NCBI GenBank assembly: GCA_018828125.1
Contig: JAHJWB010000017.1
Location: 124,001 to 188,000, forward strand
Length of the DNA: 64,000 bases
Direction of reading: 5' to 3'
Origin: Gammaproteobacteria bacterium
Lineage (GTDB): Bacteria > Pseudomonadota > Gammaproteobacteria > Burkholderiales > Burkholderiaceae_C
Shown: in pieces, positions 9,443 through 17,889 of the stretch
How positions within the stretch are numbered: position 1 is the stretch's first letter
Layout of the letters: each line of letters begins with the position of its first letter
Notes under the pieces: model-generated
Databases searched by the model: none
The model's input: the letters and a program-made list of their open reading frames with translations, nothing else
What the model was told of the DNA's origin: nothing
Made by a program: the position numbers and the translations under genes

Positions 9443-10579
9443 TCAGGCGTCGAGCAGAATGCGAAGCATGCGGCGCAGCGGCTCGGCAGCGCCCCACAGC
9501 AGCTGGTCGCCAATCGTGAAGGCACCCACATATTCAGGGCCCATGGCCAGCTTGCGGATCCGGCCCACTGGGATGGTCATGGTGCCGGTCACGGCCACAG
9601 GCGTCAGGTCCTTGATGGTTGCTTCACGGGTGTTGGGCACGACCTTGGCCCAGGGGTTGTCGGCGGCAATCAGGGCTTCGATGTCGGCCACGGGCACGTC
9701 CTTCTTGAGCTTGAAGGTCAGCGCCTGGCTATGGCAGCGCATGGCGCCTACACGCACGCAGAATCCGTCCACGGGGATCGCAGCAGAGTCGAACCCTTCG
9801 CCCAGGCCCATGATCTTGTTGGTCTCTGCCATGCCCTTCCATTCTTCCTTGGACATCCCGTTGCCCAGGTCCTTGTCGATCCAGGGGATCAGGCTGCCGC
9901 CCAGGGGCACGCCAAAGTTGGCGGTCTCGGCGCTGGTCAGGGCGCGCTGCTTGGCAATGACCTTGCGGTCGATTTCCAGGATGGCACTCTTGGGATCATG
10001 GAGCAGGTCCGCCACTTCGGCGTTCAGCGTTCCGTACTGGGTGAGCAGTTCGCGCATGTGTTGGGCGCCGCCGCCGCTGGCTGCCTGGTAGGTCTGTGTG
10101 CTCATCCATTCAACGAGCCCCGCCTTGTAAAGCGCGCCCACGCCCATCAGCATGCAGCTGACGGTGCAGTTGCCGCCAATCCAGTCCTTGCCGCCATGGG
10201 CCAGGGCATTCTTGATGACAGGCATGTTGACCGGGTCCAGCACGATGACCGCGTTCTTTTCCATGCGCAGGGACGACGCAGCGTCAATCCAGTGACCAGT
10301 CCAGCCTGTGGCACGCAGCTTGGGATACACCTCGTTGGTGTAGTCACCGCCCTGGGCGGTGATGATGATGTCGCAGCGCTTCAAGGCGTCAAGGTTGAAC
10401 GCGTCCTGCAGGGTGGTTTCGTTCTTGGCCTGCGCCGGGGCCGTGCCACCTGCGTTGGATGTGGAGAAGAACAATGGCTCGATCAGGTCGAAGTCTTTTT
10501 CTTCGACCATGCGGTCCATCAATACCGAGCCGACCATGCCGCGCCAGCCGACCAAACCTACCAACTTGTTGCTGCTCAT
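9443..10579 (-). CDS. asd: Aspartate-semialdehyde dehydrogenase
   Basis: 378 residues. It reduces aspartyl phosphate to aspartate semialdehyde with NADPH, the branch point to lysine/DAP, threonine, methionine and isoleucine. The N-terminal NADP motif is [16 protein letters not shown]. The catalytic cysteine is C138 in IGGNCTVSC, the form seen in Gram-negative Asd. [14 protein letters not shown] and [11 protein letters not shown] are further active-site segments. It has its own promoter and a 196-nt leader holding a small ORF with Thr/Ile/Lys codons and alternative hairpins (separate entries), and its own terminator. Confidence 0.97.
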   Translation of the reverse strand: MSSNKLVGLVGWRGMVGSVLMDRMVEEKDFDLIEPLFFSTSNAGGTAPAQAKNETTLQDAFNLDALKRCDIIITAQGGDYTNEVYPKLRATGWTGHWIDAASSLRMEKNAVIVLDPVNMPVIKNALAHGGKDWIGGNCTVSCMLMGVGALYKAGLVEWMSTQTYQAASGGGAQHMRELLTQYGTLNAEVADLLHDPKSAILEIDRKVIAKQRALTSAETANFGVPLGGSLIPWIDKDLGNGMSKEEWKGMAETNKIMGLGEGFDSAAIPVDGFCVRVGAMRCHSQALTFKLKKDVPVADIEALIAADNPWAKVVPNTREATIKDLTPVAVTGTMTIPVGRIRKLAMGPEYVGAFTIGDQLLWGAAEPLRRMLRILLDA

Positions 10580-10608
10580 TTCAACGCCCTTTCAGATTAA
10601 GAAACAGT

Positions 10609-10669
10609 GCCAGACCGGACTGCTCGCCTGGCTCGTCAGAGGCCAGGAGGGGCGCACGACGAACCAGGC
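10609..10669 (-). promoter_or_regulatory. Alternative hairpins in the asd leader, possible attenuator
   Basis: Between leader-peptide stop and asd on the minus strand. Arm 1 (10658-10669, GCCTGGTTCGTC) pairs with arm 2 (10626-10637, GACGAGCCAGGC) over 12 bp with one wobble. Part of arm 2 (GCCAGGC) can instead pair with arm 3 (10609-10615, GTCTGGC). The two foldings exclude each other. A small 5-bp hairpin GGCTG-ACT-CAGCC also spans the leader stop codon. No T-run follows arm 3, so a classical intrinsic terminator is not shown; Rho or translation could be the output. Confidence 0.5.
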
Positions 10670-10673
10670 TGAG

Positions 10674-10775
10674 TCAGCCCTTAATGGTCGTGGTTTTGGT
10701 GATGGTTGCGCGCGCAGCCACACCGGCCGTGGCGGCGGGTGCTGTGTTCAGGGCGAACGTGTGGGCGGCAAACAT
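10674..10775 (-). CDS. Candidate asd leader peptide
   Basis: A 33-residue ORF, MFAAHTFALNTAPAAT at the start and RATITKTTTIKG at the end. The last eleven residues hold five Thr, two Ile and two Lys, end products of the pathway that Asd feeds; the pattern recalls the enterobacterial thr leader peptide. The ATG lies 8 nt after a TACAAT -10 box, so the mRNA would begin at or just before the start codon. The ORF ends 94 nt before asd, directly ahead of alternative hairpins. No homology is claimed; the call rests on position, composition and structure. Confidence 0.6.
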   Translation of the reverse strand: MFAAHTFALNTAPAATAGVAARATITKTTTIKG

Positions 10776-10783
10776 AGGCGCGG

Positions 10784-10812
10784 ATTGTAGCGGATGTGGG
10801 CTCTGGGGTGAA
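10784..10812 (-). promoter_or_regulatory. Sigma70 promoter of the asd leader
   Basis: On the minus strand: TTCACC, exactly 17 nt, TACAAT. The predicted transcription start falls at about 10775-10778, at the ATG of the leader ORF, which implies a leaderless transcript. Confidence 0.65.
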
Positions 10813-10896
10813 AGAGCTTCCGGAACGACGCGTTCGTGGCCGCGCGACGCTACAGTGCAGCCATCGCGGCTCCATGAGTTGTCACCGAAAGTCGAA

Positions 10897-11571
10897 ATGC
10901 AAATCATCGTTGTAGGGTCAGGCAAGCTGGCCGGGGAGCTGTTGGCCGCCTTGCGCACTGAAGACGGTAACCAAGTATTGCCTTGGTCTGAAGACCGGTT
11001 GCGCGCGGAGAAATCGGTCGTGGTGCACGCGGGCTCTGGCCGGGAACTCGACGCGGTCAGCGCATTTTGTGAATCCACCGGTTCCGCGCTGGTGGAGTTG
11101 GCTACTGAGTCCGCCTTGGAGAACCGGGCTGCCGGTTTCCCGGTCATCCTGTGCCCCAACACCAACCTCCTCATGCTCAAGTTCATGGCCATGCTGGAGC
11201 GCAGTGGGCATCTGTTCCGTGGCTACCGCATCGCGCTGACTGAGTCGCACCAGGCTCAGAAGACGTCGGTGCCGGGCACTGCCGTGAGCATGGCGCAGGC
11301 GCTGGGTCTTGCGCCCATTGACATCCGGTCCGTGCGCGATGCCGATGTTCAACGGGACTTGCTGCAGATTCCCCCAGAACATCTTGGTCGCCATGCCTAC
11401 CACCAGGTTCTGATGGAGGACGGCGTTTGCAGCGTGAAACTGGAAACCCGCGTTTTTGGCGATGCGCCGTACGTGGAGGGTGTTGCGCAGATCGTGGCAG
11501 CCGTGCGGGGGCGGCCGCTGGAGAACCGGCGCTACTCCATCATGGAATTCATCGACAACGCATGGCTGTAG
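10897..11571 (+). CDS. Dihydrodipicolinate reductase-like (DapB family) protein
   Basis: 224 residues starting MQIIVVGSGKLAGELLAALR. The N-terminus is a Rossmann dinucleotide loop but GSGKLAG replaces the usual DapB GxxGRMG. The catalytic motif of DapB, E-x-H-H-x-x-K-x-D-A-P-S-G-T-A, survives as E116-S-H-Q-A-Q-K122-T-S-V-P-G-T-A: the acid H and the lysine are kept, the second H and D-A are not. PNTNLLMLKFM matches the DapB NxSxGVN region. It is shorter than DapB (about 270) and is transcribed divergently from asd. It may be a second HTPA reductase or a relative with another substrate. Start is the ATG at 10897; longer upstream frames are unsupported. Confidence 0.7.
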   Translation: MQIIVVGSGKLAGELLAALRTEDGNQVLPWSEDRLRAEKSVVVHAGSGRELDAVSAFCESTGSALVELATESALENRAAGFPVILCPNTNLLMLKFMAMLERSGHLFRGYRIALTESHQAQKTSVPGTAVSMAQALGLAPIDIRSVRDADVQRDLLQIPPEHLGRHAYHQVLMEDGVCSVKLETRVFGDAPYVEGVAQIVAAVRGRPLENRRYSIMEFIDNAWL

Positions 11572-11601
11572 TCACTACAGGCAGTACCCGGGCGCCACAA
11601 T

Positions 11602-11636
11602 AAAAAACGCCGGAAGTGTCCGGCGCCTTTTTTTGT
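11602..11636. terminator. Bidirectional terminator between the DapB-like gene and leuB
   Basis: TAAAAAA, then CGCCGGA-AGTG-TCCGGCG, then CCTTTTTTT. A-run on one side and T-run on the other serve both convergent genes, ending 18 nt before the leuB stop. Confidence 0.88.
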
Positions 11637-11654
11637 GACTGCTGAGCGGGTCGT

Positions 11655-12728
11655 TCAGGCGGCCAGCGCCTTCACCACCGCATCGCCCATCTGCGCCGTA
11701 CCCACCTTGGTGGTGCCTTCGCTGTAGATGTCGGGGGTGCGCAGGCCTTGGGCCAGCACCTTCTGCACGGCGGCTTCGATGCGCTGTGCGGCGGCTTCCT
11801 GGTTCAGGCTGAAGCGCAGCATCATGGCTGCAGACAGGATGGTGGCCAGCGGGTTGGCAACGCCTTTGCCGGCAATGTCGGGCGCGCTGCCGTGGCTGGG
11901 TTCGTACAGGCCCTGGTTGCTGCTGTTCAGGCTGGCCGAGGGCAGCATCCCGATGGAGCCGGTGAGCATGGACGCTTCGTCCGACAGGATGTCGCCAAAC
12001 ATGTTGCCCGTGACTACCACGTCAAATGCCTTGGGCGCCTTCACCAGTTGCATGGCCGCGTTGTCCACGTACATGTGCTGCAGCTCAACGTCGGGGTATT
12101 CCTTGTGCACGTCGGTGACCACATCCTTCCAGAACTGGAAGGTTTCGAGCACGTTGGCCTTGTCCACGCTGGTGACCTTCTTGTTGCGCTTGCGGGCGGC
12201 CTGGAAGGCGACATGGGCGATGCGCTCGATCTCGGGGCGGCTGTAGCGCATGGTGTCGAAGGCTTCTTCAGTACCCGGGAAGTGGCCGTCCACTGCCGTA
12301 CGGCGGCCGCGCGGCTGGCCAAAGTAGATGTCGCCCGTCAGCTCGCGGATGATGAGGATATCGAGGCCAGCGATCAGTTCGGGCTTGAGGCTCGATGCAC
12401 CCACCAGTTGCTCGTAGCAGATGGCGGGGCGGAAGTTGGCGAACAGGCCCAAGTTCTTGCGCAGGCCCAGGATGGCCTGCTCTGGGCGCAGCGGCCGGTC
12501 GAGCGTGTCGTACTTCCAGTCGCCCACGGCGCCGAACAGGATCGCGTCGGCTTCCTTGGCGAGCTTGAGGGTCGACTCGGGAAGTGGATGGCCGTGGGCG
12601 TCATACGCCACGCCGCCGACCAGGGCGGATTCCATCTCGAACGGGAGTTCCAGGGCTTCCAGAACCTTGACGGCCTCGGAGACGATTTCGGTGCCAATGC
12701 CGTCACCCGGCAGAACTGCGATTTTCAT
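11655..12728 (-). CDS. leuB: 3-isopropylmalate dehydrogenase
   Basis: 357 residues, full length. It oxidises and decarboxylates 3-isopropylmalate to 2-oxoisocaproate with NAD in leucine synthesis. The N-terminus [20 protein letters not shown], the substrate motif [14 protein letters not shown], the Mg-binding [31 protein letters not shown] and the NAD motif [18 protein letters not shown] are all present. It follows leuD on the minus strand, with a palindromic element in the gap, and so is the last gene of leuC-ecn-leuD-leuB. Confidence 0.97.
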   Translation of the reverse strand: MKIAVLPGDGIGTEIVSEAVKVLEALELPFEMESALVGGVAYDAHGHPLPESTLKLAKEADAILFGAVGDWKYDTLDRPLRPEQAILGLRKNLGLFANFRPAICYEQLVGASSLKPELIAGLDILIIRELTGDIYFGQPRGRRTAVDGHFPGTEEAFDTMRYSRPEIERIAHVAFQAARKRNKKVTSVDKANVLETFQFWKDVVTDVHKEYPDVELQHMYVDNAAMQLVKAPKAFDVVVTGNMFGDILSDEASMLTGSIGMLPSASLNSSNQGLYEPSHGSAPDIAGKGVANPLATILSAAMMLRFSLNQEAAAQRIEAAVQKVLAQGLRTPDIYSEGTTKVGTAQMGDAVVKALAA

Positions 12729-12742
12729 TGAGTTTGCTTTGT

Positions 12743-12796
12743 TTTTGATAGCTAATAGCGCTTATGGGTAAAGCGCTAGAGGCCAATTTGACTAAT
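12743..12796 (-). repeat. Palindromic element, copy 3
   Basis: Between leuD and leuB. Read on the minus strand it starts ATTAGTCAAATTGGCCTCTA and contains AGCGCTTTACCCATAAGCGCT, the same core as the copy at 38271. Confidence 0.85.
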
Positions 12797-12817
12797 ATTT
12801 TGGATGCCCACGCCGTC

Positions 12818-13468
12818 TCACGACACCATGGTGTGCGCCAGCCAGGGCTTGGTGGCCAGGCGTTGCGCTTCAAAGGCCTTGATCTTGTCGGACTGGCGCA
12901 GGGTCAGGCCGATGTCGTCAAAGCCGTTGAGCAGGCAGTATTTGCGGAAGGCCTGCACGTCGAACGGGATCTCTTCGCCCTGGAGCCGGACAATCACCTG
13001 GCGCTCCAGGTCGATGGTGAGTTGGTAGCCAGGGAACGCGTGCACTTCGTCAAACAACTGGGCCACGGTGACCTCAGGCAACACGATGGGCAAGAGGCCG
13101 TTCTTGAAGCAGTTGTTGAAGAAGATGTCGGCAAAACTGGGCGCAATGACGGCACGAAAGCCGTATTGGTCCAGCGCCCACGGCGCGTGCTCGCGGCTGG
13201 AGCCGCAGCCAAAGTTCTTGCGTGCCAGCAGCACCGAGGCGCCTGCGTAGCGCGGCTGGTTCAGCACAAAGTCGGGGTTGGGCTTGCGGCTGGCGGGGTC
13301 TTGGCCGGGCTCGCCATGGTCCAGGTAGCGCCACTCGTCAAACAGGTTCACGCCAAAGCCGGTCTTCTTGATCGACTTGAGGAACTGCTTGGGAATGATC
13401 GCGTCGGTGTCGACGTTCTCGCGGTCCATGGGGGCCACCAGGCCCTTGAGTAAGGTGAATTTCTGCAT
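12818..13468 (-). CDS. leuD: 3-isopropylmalate dehydratase small subunit
   Basis: 216 residues from [20 protein letters not shown]. Together with LeuC it isomerises 2-isopropylmalate to 3-isopropylmalate. [13 protein letters not shown] and [13 protein letters not shown] are the classic small-subunit motifs; the latter binds substrate. The ATG at 13468 starts the conserved fold; the longer frame reaches back through the small lipoprotein gene in another frame and is not used. It lies 10 bp after that lipoprotein gene. Confidence 0.97.
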   Translation of the reverse strand: MQKFTLLKGLVAPMDRENVDTDAIIPKQFLKSIKKTGFGVNLFDEWRYLDHGEPGQDPASRKPNPDFVLNQPRYAGASVLLARKNFGCGSSREHAPWALDQYGFRAVIAPSFADIFFNNCFKNGLLPIVLPEVTVAQLFDEVHAFPGYQLTIDLERQVIVRLQGEEIPFDVQAFRKYCLLNGFDDIGLTLRQSDKIKAFEAQRLATKPWLAHTMVS

Positions 13469-13478
13469 GGGAGCCTTG

Positions 13479-13610
13479 TTATTTGTTGGCGGCGCGTTCC
13501 AGGGCGCCACCGGCGCGCTGTACGTCCTGGCCCACGCCCTTGACGGTGTTGCACCCGACCAGCAACAAGGCGGCAGACAGTGCGATGAGGGTTGCGGCAA
13601 TTTTCTTCAT
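13479..13610 (-). CDS. Entericidin A/B family small lipoprotein
   Basis: A 43-residue [23 protein letters not shown] followed by [20 protein letters not shown] and ANK. A short lipoprotein signal peptide ends in the lipobox LVGC, giving a mature peptide of about 24 residues. [10 protein letters not shown] is the signature of the entericidin family, small cell-envelope lipoproteins known in enterobacteria as a toxin/antidote pair. Here a single copy sits between leuC (11 bp) and leuD (10 bp), so it is almost certainly co-transcribed with the leucine genes. Confidence 0.85.
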   Translation of the reverse strand: MKKIAATLIALSAALLLVGCNTVKGVGQDVQRAGGALERAANK

Positions 13611-13621
13611 GGCGAGCTCCT

Positions 13622-15043
13622 TCAGGCGAATTGGCGAATGTCCACAAAATGACCGTGCACGGCAGCGGCTGCTGCCATGGCGGGGCTGACGAGATGGGTG
13701 CGGCCACCAGCGCCCTGGCGGCCTTCAAAGTTGCGGTTGCTGGTAGAGGCGCAGCGCTCGCCGGGCTCCAGGCGGTCGGCGTTCATGGCCAGACACATGC
13801 TGCAGCCCGGCTCGCGCCATTCAAAGCCTGCGGCCACAAAAATCTTGTCCAGGCCTTCGCGCTCGGCCTGTTCCTTGACCAGGCCAGAGCCCGGCACCAC
13901 CATGGCCAGCTTCACGTTGCCGGCCACCTTGCGGCCCAGGTTCTTCACCACGGCGGCAGCTTCGCGCATGTCTTCGATGCGGCTGTTGGTGCAGCTGCCG
14001 ATGAACACCTTGTCGATGGTGATGTCGTTGATTGCCTTGCCGGGGGCAAGGCCCATGTAGGTCAGTGCACGCTCGATGGCGCCACGCTTGTTGGCGTCCT
14101 TTTCCTTGTCGGGGTCTGGCACGCGGGCGTCCACGCCCAGCACCATCTCGGGGCTGGTGCCCCAGGTGACCTGCGGCACGATTTCGGAGGCATCCAGCTT
14201 GACCACGGTGTCGAACACCGCGTCCGCATCGGAGTGCAGCGTCTTCCAATACGCCACGGCCTGGTCCCATTCGACGCCCGTGGGCGACAGGGGGCGGCCC
14301 TTGACGTATTCAATGGTCTTGTCGTCCACCGCCACCAGGCCCGCGCGCGCGCCGCCTTCAATGGCCATGTTGCACACGGTCATGCGGCCTTCCATGCTCA
14401 TCGCGCGAAAGACGGAGCCTGCAAATTCAATGGTGTAGCCCGTGCCGCCTGCGGTGCCGATCTTGCCGATGATGGCCAGCACCACGTCCTTGGGCGTCAC
14501 GCCTTTGGCCAGCGTGCCGTCGACCTGCACCAGCATGTTCTTGGCCTTCTTGGCCAGCAGGGTCTGCGTGGCCATCACGTGCTCGACCTCGGATGTGCCG
14601 ATGCCGTGGGCCAGTGCGCCAAACGCGCCGTGGGTGCTGGTGTGGCTGTCGCCGCACACCACCGTCATGCCGGGCAGGGTGGCGCCGTTTTCGGGGCCAA
14701 TCACGTGCACGATGCCTTGGCGCTTGTGCATGAAGGGGAAGAACGCGGCGGGCGAGATCTGCGCCATGTTGTCGTTCAGCGTGGTGATCTGCTCTTTGCT
14801 GATCGGGTCGGTGATGCCGTCGTAGCCGTTTTCCCAGCCCGTGGTGGGCGTGTTGTGGTCGGCGGTTGCCACGATGGAGCTCATGCGCCAGACCTTGCGG
14901 CCTGCCTCGCGCAGACCTTCAAACGCCTGGGGGCTGGTCACCTCGTGCACCAGATGGCGGTCGATGTAGAGGATGGAGGTGCCGTCCTCTTCGGTGTGGA
15001 CGACATGCTCGTCCCAGATCTTGTCGTACAGGGTGCGTCCCAT
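13622..15043 (-). CDS. leuC: 3-isopropylmalate dehydratase large subunit
   Basis: 473 residues from [20 protein letters not shown]. It carries the 4Fe-4S cluster of isopropylmalate isomerase. Cluster cysteines are visible in [12 protein letters not shown] and in [11 protein letters not shown]. Other aconitase-family motifs are [21 protein letters not shown] and [17 protein letters not shown] place the start at 15043 at the conserved MGRTL(Y/A); the frame is open to 15109, next to the LysR stop. It is the first enzyme gene of the leuC-ecn-leuD-leuB unit. Confidence 0.96.
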   Translation of the reverse strand: MGRTLYDKIWDEHVVHTEEDGTSILYIDRHLVHEVTSPQAFEGLREAGRKVWRMSSIVATADHNTPTTGWENGYDGITDPISKEQITTLNDNMAQISPAAFFPFMHKRQGIVHVIGPENGATLPGMTVVCGDSHTSTHGAFGALAHGIGTSEVEHVMATQTLLAKKAKNMLVQVDGTLAKGVTPKDVVLAIIGKIGTAGGTGYTIEFAGSVFRAMSMEGRMTVCNMAIEGGARAGLVAVDDKTIEYVKGRPLSPTGVEWDQAVAYWKTLHSDADAVFDTVVKLDASEIVPQVTWGTSPEMVLGVDARVPDPDKEKDANKRGAIERALTYMGLAPGKAINDITIDKVFIGSCTNSRIEDMREAAAVVKNLGRKVAGNVKLAMVVPGSGLVKEQAEREGLDKIFVAAGFEWREPGCSMCLAMNADRLEPGERCASTSNRNFEGRQGAGGRTHLVSPAMAAAAAVHGHFVDIRQFA

Positions 15044-15105
15044 GGCGTGGCTTTCTTTTTCAGGTGGGTGGGTGATTTTAGTGATCAGGCGCTGGCGCGG
15101 GGCGT

Positions 15106-16065
15106 TCATTCGGGCGCCGTATCGGAAGCAGTCGTCGGTGTGGCGCGCGGCGCCAGGTGTTCGACCAGCAAGCGGGCTGTGACAGGCAGGGCGTCAAAGT
15201 CCCGAGCCACCACACGCAGTTCGCGGTGGGCCCAGGCATCGTTCAGCGGGATGGCCTGCAGGTTGCCTACGCCACGCATCAACTCAAAGGCCCGGTCAGG
15301 CAGCAGGCCCACGCCCAAGCCGCTGTCGATCATGCGGCACATGGCATCGAGCCCCGTGACCTGAATACGCTGGCGCAGGGGCCGCCCTGCAGCGGCAGCG
15401 GCGGCGCGCATGGCCAGGCTGATGCTGCTGTTGGCGTGCAGGCCGACGATGTCCCAGTCCAGGACTTCTTCAAAATTGATAGCAGCCAGTGTAGAAAGAG
15501 TGTGCGCTCTGGGCACTACGAGCACCAGATTGTCGGCGCGGTAGGGGCGGGTTTGCAGCTCCAGGGCTCCGTTGGCGCTGGCCATGCCGACGTTGCAGAT
15601 GCCCAGGTCAGCGGCACCCTCCTGCACGGCGTGCAGCACGTCGCTGGAGAGGTGCTCTTGCAGGTCGATCTTGATCTGGTTGTGTTCGCGCGCGAAGGCG
15701 CCCAGGTCTTCGGGCAAAAACTGAAAAATGGCCGAGATGTTGGCGTGCATGCGCACATGGCCGCGCACGCCATCGGCGTACTCGCTCAGCTCGCCCTGCA
15801 TGCGCTCCAGCCCAAACAGTACCGTTCGGGCATGGTGCAGCAGGCTCTCTCCGGCGGGCGTGAGGGTGACACCGCGGCTGTGGCGGTACAACAATTGGGT
15901 GTCCACCGCAGCTTCCAGGTCTGACAGGCGTTTGCTGACAGCTGACGCGGCAATGAACTCGCGCTCGGCCGCGCGGCCAATGCTGCCGAGCTCGCACACC
16001 GCCACAAACAGTTGCAGCGAGGTGAGGTCGATACGGCGCGCAAAACTGCGCTCAGAGCTTTTCAT
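15106..16065 (-). CDS. LysR family transcriptional regulator
   Basis: 319 residues. The N-terminal winged helix-turn-helix is visible around [20 protein letters not shown] and [13 protein letters not shown] (residues 14-55), followed by a periplasmic-binding-like effector domain to about 300. It lies 62 bp upstream of leuC on the same strand; unlike many LysR genes it is not divergent from a target, so its target cannot be read from position. Residues 186-199 coincide with a degenerate copy of the palindromic element. Confidence 0.9.
   Translation of the reverse strand: MKSSERSFARRIDLTSLQLFVAVCELGSIGRAAEREFIAASAVSKRLSDLEAAVDTQLLYRHSRGVTLTPAGESLLHHARTVLFGLERMQGELSEYADGVRGHVRMHANISAIFQFLPEDLGAFAREHNQIKIDLQEHLSSDVLHAVQEGAADLGICNVGMASANGALELQTRPYRADNLVLVVPRAHTLSTLAAINFEEVLDWDIVGLHANSSISLAMRAAAAAAGRPLRQRIQVTGLDAMCRMIDSGLGVGLLPDRAFELMRGVGNLQAIPLNDAWAHRELRVVARDFDALPVTARLLVEHLAPRATPTTASDTAPE
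15471..15508 (-). repeat. Degenerate half copy of the palindromic element inside the LysR gene, copy 4
   Basis: On the minus strand GCGCACACTCTTTCTACACT followed by GGCTGCTATCAATTTT keeps the spacing of the element from its GCGC core to its GCTATNAAATT tail, but the second core arm is lost. Weak match; could be chance. Confidence 0.35.
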
Positions 16066-16187
16066 GGGTTGGGCTTGTCTTCTTGCTTTGAGAAGACTTG
16101 CTATTTTCCACCCAATTTTTAGGCATCGTCATCGCTGAATGAGATGACATTCATCGTGCATGGGGGCAATTCATCAAAAAAGTGAGC

Positions 16188-16273
16188 TGGTAGCGCTTGA
16201 TTTAAATAGGTTTCACGGTCTTTTGATATTGGAACCTAGTAAGAACAAGCGCTGGTAGCTCCTATTTTGATAG
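16188..16273. repeat. Split or double partial palindromic element, copy 5
   Basis: GGTAGCGCTTGATTTAAATAGG and, about 30 nt later, ACAAGCGCTGGTAGCTCCTA then TTTTGATAG. The arms match element ends but the spacing is longer than in other copies. It fills most of the 225-bp gap between the LysR gene and the nuclease gene, where I see no gene. Confidence 0.55.
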
Positions 16274-16290
16274 GGTTGGGTTGCTCGGGC

Positions 16291-17655
16291 CTACGCAGCC
16301 AGCGTGCTGCCATGTTCAGGCACCGTGGCCCGCCAGCGGAGTTCGTGCTCGATGCGTTGGCGCAGCATGTCGGCGGCACCCATTTCGCCGTGCACCACGT
16401 AGACCTGATCGGGCGCATGGCCCATGCTGCGCAGCCAGGCGATGAGCTGGGTCCCGTCGGCATGGGCAGATGCGGACGATAGCCGCACCACCTCGGCCCG
16501 GACCGCCACGTCCTGCCCATGGATGCGGATGCTTTTTTCGCCATCGGCCAGGCGCGCGCCCCGGGTGCCCGGCGCCTGGTGGCCGGTCAGGATGATCATG
16601 TTACGGTGGTCGCCCGCGTGCAGTGCCAGGTGGTGCAGCACGCGGCCGCCAGTGGCCATGCCGCTGGCCGAAAGGATGACCATGGGGCCATGCAGTTTGG
16701 CCAGTCCCTTCGATTGTTCCGGGGTCTGCACCATGGTGGCGCCGTGCTCCAGTGCGTGCACTTGGCGGCTGTTAAGCCGGTGTTCGTGCATGTGGTGCTG
16801 GAACAGGCCGGTGGTACTGACGGCCATGGGGCTGTCCAGAAACACCTTCAATGCGGCAGGCACCACGCCCTGCGCTTTGAGCAGACCGATGGCGTGCAGC
16901 ACCACCTGCGCGCGGCCCACGGCAAACACGGGCACCACTGCAACGCCACCCCGCGCTGCCAGGCGCTGCAACGCAGGGCCCAGCTCTTCCAGCAAGGTTT
17001 CTGGAGGATGTTCACGGTCGCCGTAGGTGGATTCGATCAGCACGGTGTCGGCCTGGGGCGGGGCGTCAGGCGGGTTCATGAGCAGGTCGTCGGGCCGGCC
17101 CAGGTCGCCCGAGAACAGGATGCGCCGCCCGCCCACCTCCAGCAGCACGCTCGCCGCCCCCAGGATATGGCCCGCGGGTGAGAACGTAACGCGCCAGCCG
17201 GGCAAGGGTTCAAAAGCCTGTTGGTGCGCATGGATGTGGAACTGCTTCATACAGTGCAGCGCATCGAGCCGCGTGTACAAGGGCAGGGCCGGGCTGTGGC
17301 TGCTGAGCTGGTGGCGGTTGAGAAAGGCGGCGTCTTCCTCCTGCAGGTGCCCGCTGTCGGGTAGCAAGATGGCGCACAGGTCGCGCGTGCCCGGCGTGCA
17401 GTGGATGGCGTGGGCGTATCCGTCGCGCGCCAGCAGGGGCAGGTAGCCGCTGTGGTCCAGGTGCGCATGCGTCAGCACCACGGCATCGATCTGATTCGGC
17501 GCCACCGGCAAAGGCTGCCAGTTGCGCAGGCGCAGTTGTTTGTAGCCTTGGAACAGGCCGCAATCGACCAGCAGGGTTTTGCCGTTGTAGCGAACCAGGT
17601 ACTTGGACCCCGTGACCGTGCCGGAGCCACCCAGAAAGGTGATGTTGACGTTCAT
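16291..17655 (-). CDS. MBL-fold beta-CASP nuclease (RNA-processing exonuclease type)
   Basis: 454 residues. The metallo-beta-lactamase motifs are in order: LLVDCGLFQG, THAHLDHSGYLPLL (zinc ligands), PAGHILGAAS and FSGDLGRPDD. The beta-CASP part shows DSPMA, VILSASGMATGGRVLHHL and the C-terminal HADGTQLIAWL. This arrangement is that of CPSF-73/RNase J-like hydrolases acting on RNA. The substrate in this organism cannot be read from the sequence. It stands alone, 234 bp from dnaJ. Confidence 0.88.
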   Translation of the reverse strand: MNVNITFLGGSGTVTGSKYLVRYNGKTLLVDCGLFQGYKQLRLRNWQPLPVAPNQIDAVVLTHAHLDHSGYLPLLARDGYAHAIHCTPGTRDLCAILLPDSGHLQEEDAAFLNRHQLSSHSPALPLYTRLDALHCMKQFHIHAHQQAFEPLPGWRVTFSPAGHILGAASVLLEVGGRRILFSGDLGRPDDLLMNPPDAPPQADTVLIESTYGDREHPPETLLEELGPALQRLAARGGVAVVPVFAVGRAQVVLHAIGLLKAQGVVPAALKVFLDSPMAVSTTGLFQHHMHEHRLNSRQVHALEHGATMVQTPEQSKGLAKLHGPMVILSASGMATGGRVLHHLALHAGDHRNMIILTGHQAPGTRGARLADGEKSIRIHGQDVAVRAEVVRLSSASAHADGTQLIAWLRSMGHAPDQVYVVHGEMGAADMLRQRIEHELRWRATVPEHGSTLAA

Positions 17656-17781
17656 GTACCCTTGCTCCTGGTTCAGCCGTGCCGGGGCGGCGCGTCAATG
17701 CGTTTTCATCGTACTGCGCAGCTTCCGCCTGGGGGGCGTGACTGGTGGTTTCTTGCTCCAGGTCAAGAATGGAGGTGTTGG

Positions 17782-17810
17782 CAGTTCCGGGGAGGTGGCG
17801 CCCGGAACTG
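17782..17810. other. Perfect 10-bp inverted repeat upstream of the nuclease gene
   Basis: CAGTTCCGGG, a 9-nt spacer, CCCGGAACTG. It lies between the dnaJ terminator and the start of the beta-CASP nuclease gene, 127 bp before its ATG. It has no T-run. Could be an operator or an RNA hairpin. Confidence 0.5.
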
Positions 17811-17817
17811 ACCCATG

Positions 17818-17855
17818 AAAAAACCGCCAGGGCCGGGAGGCCGCTGGCGGTTTCT
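17818..17855 (-). terminator. Rho-independent terminator of dnaJ
   Basis: On the minus strand AACCGCCAG, a 13-nt loop with further pairing, CTGGCGGTT, then TTTT. It lies 35 nt after the dnaJ stop and closes grpE-dnaK-dnaJ. Confidence 0.85.
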
Positions 17856-17889
17856 TATGGGGCTGGCCTGAGCCAACCGGAGGGCGAGA

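Noticed and set aside
13592-15364. 590-codon plus-strand frame over leuC and part of the LysR gene
   Set aside because: Antisense to two certain genes; no domain visible.
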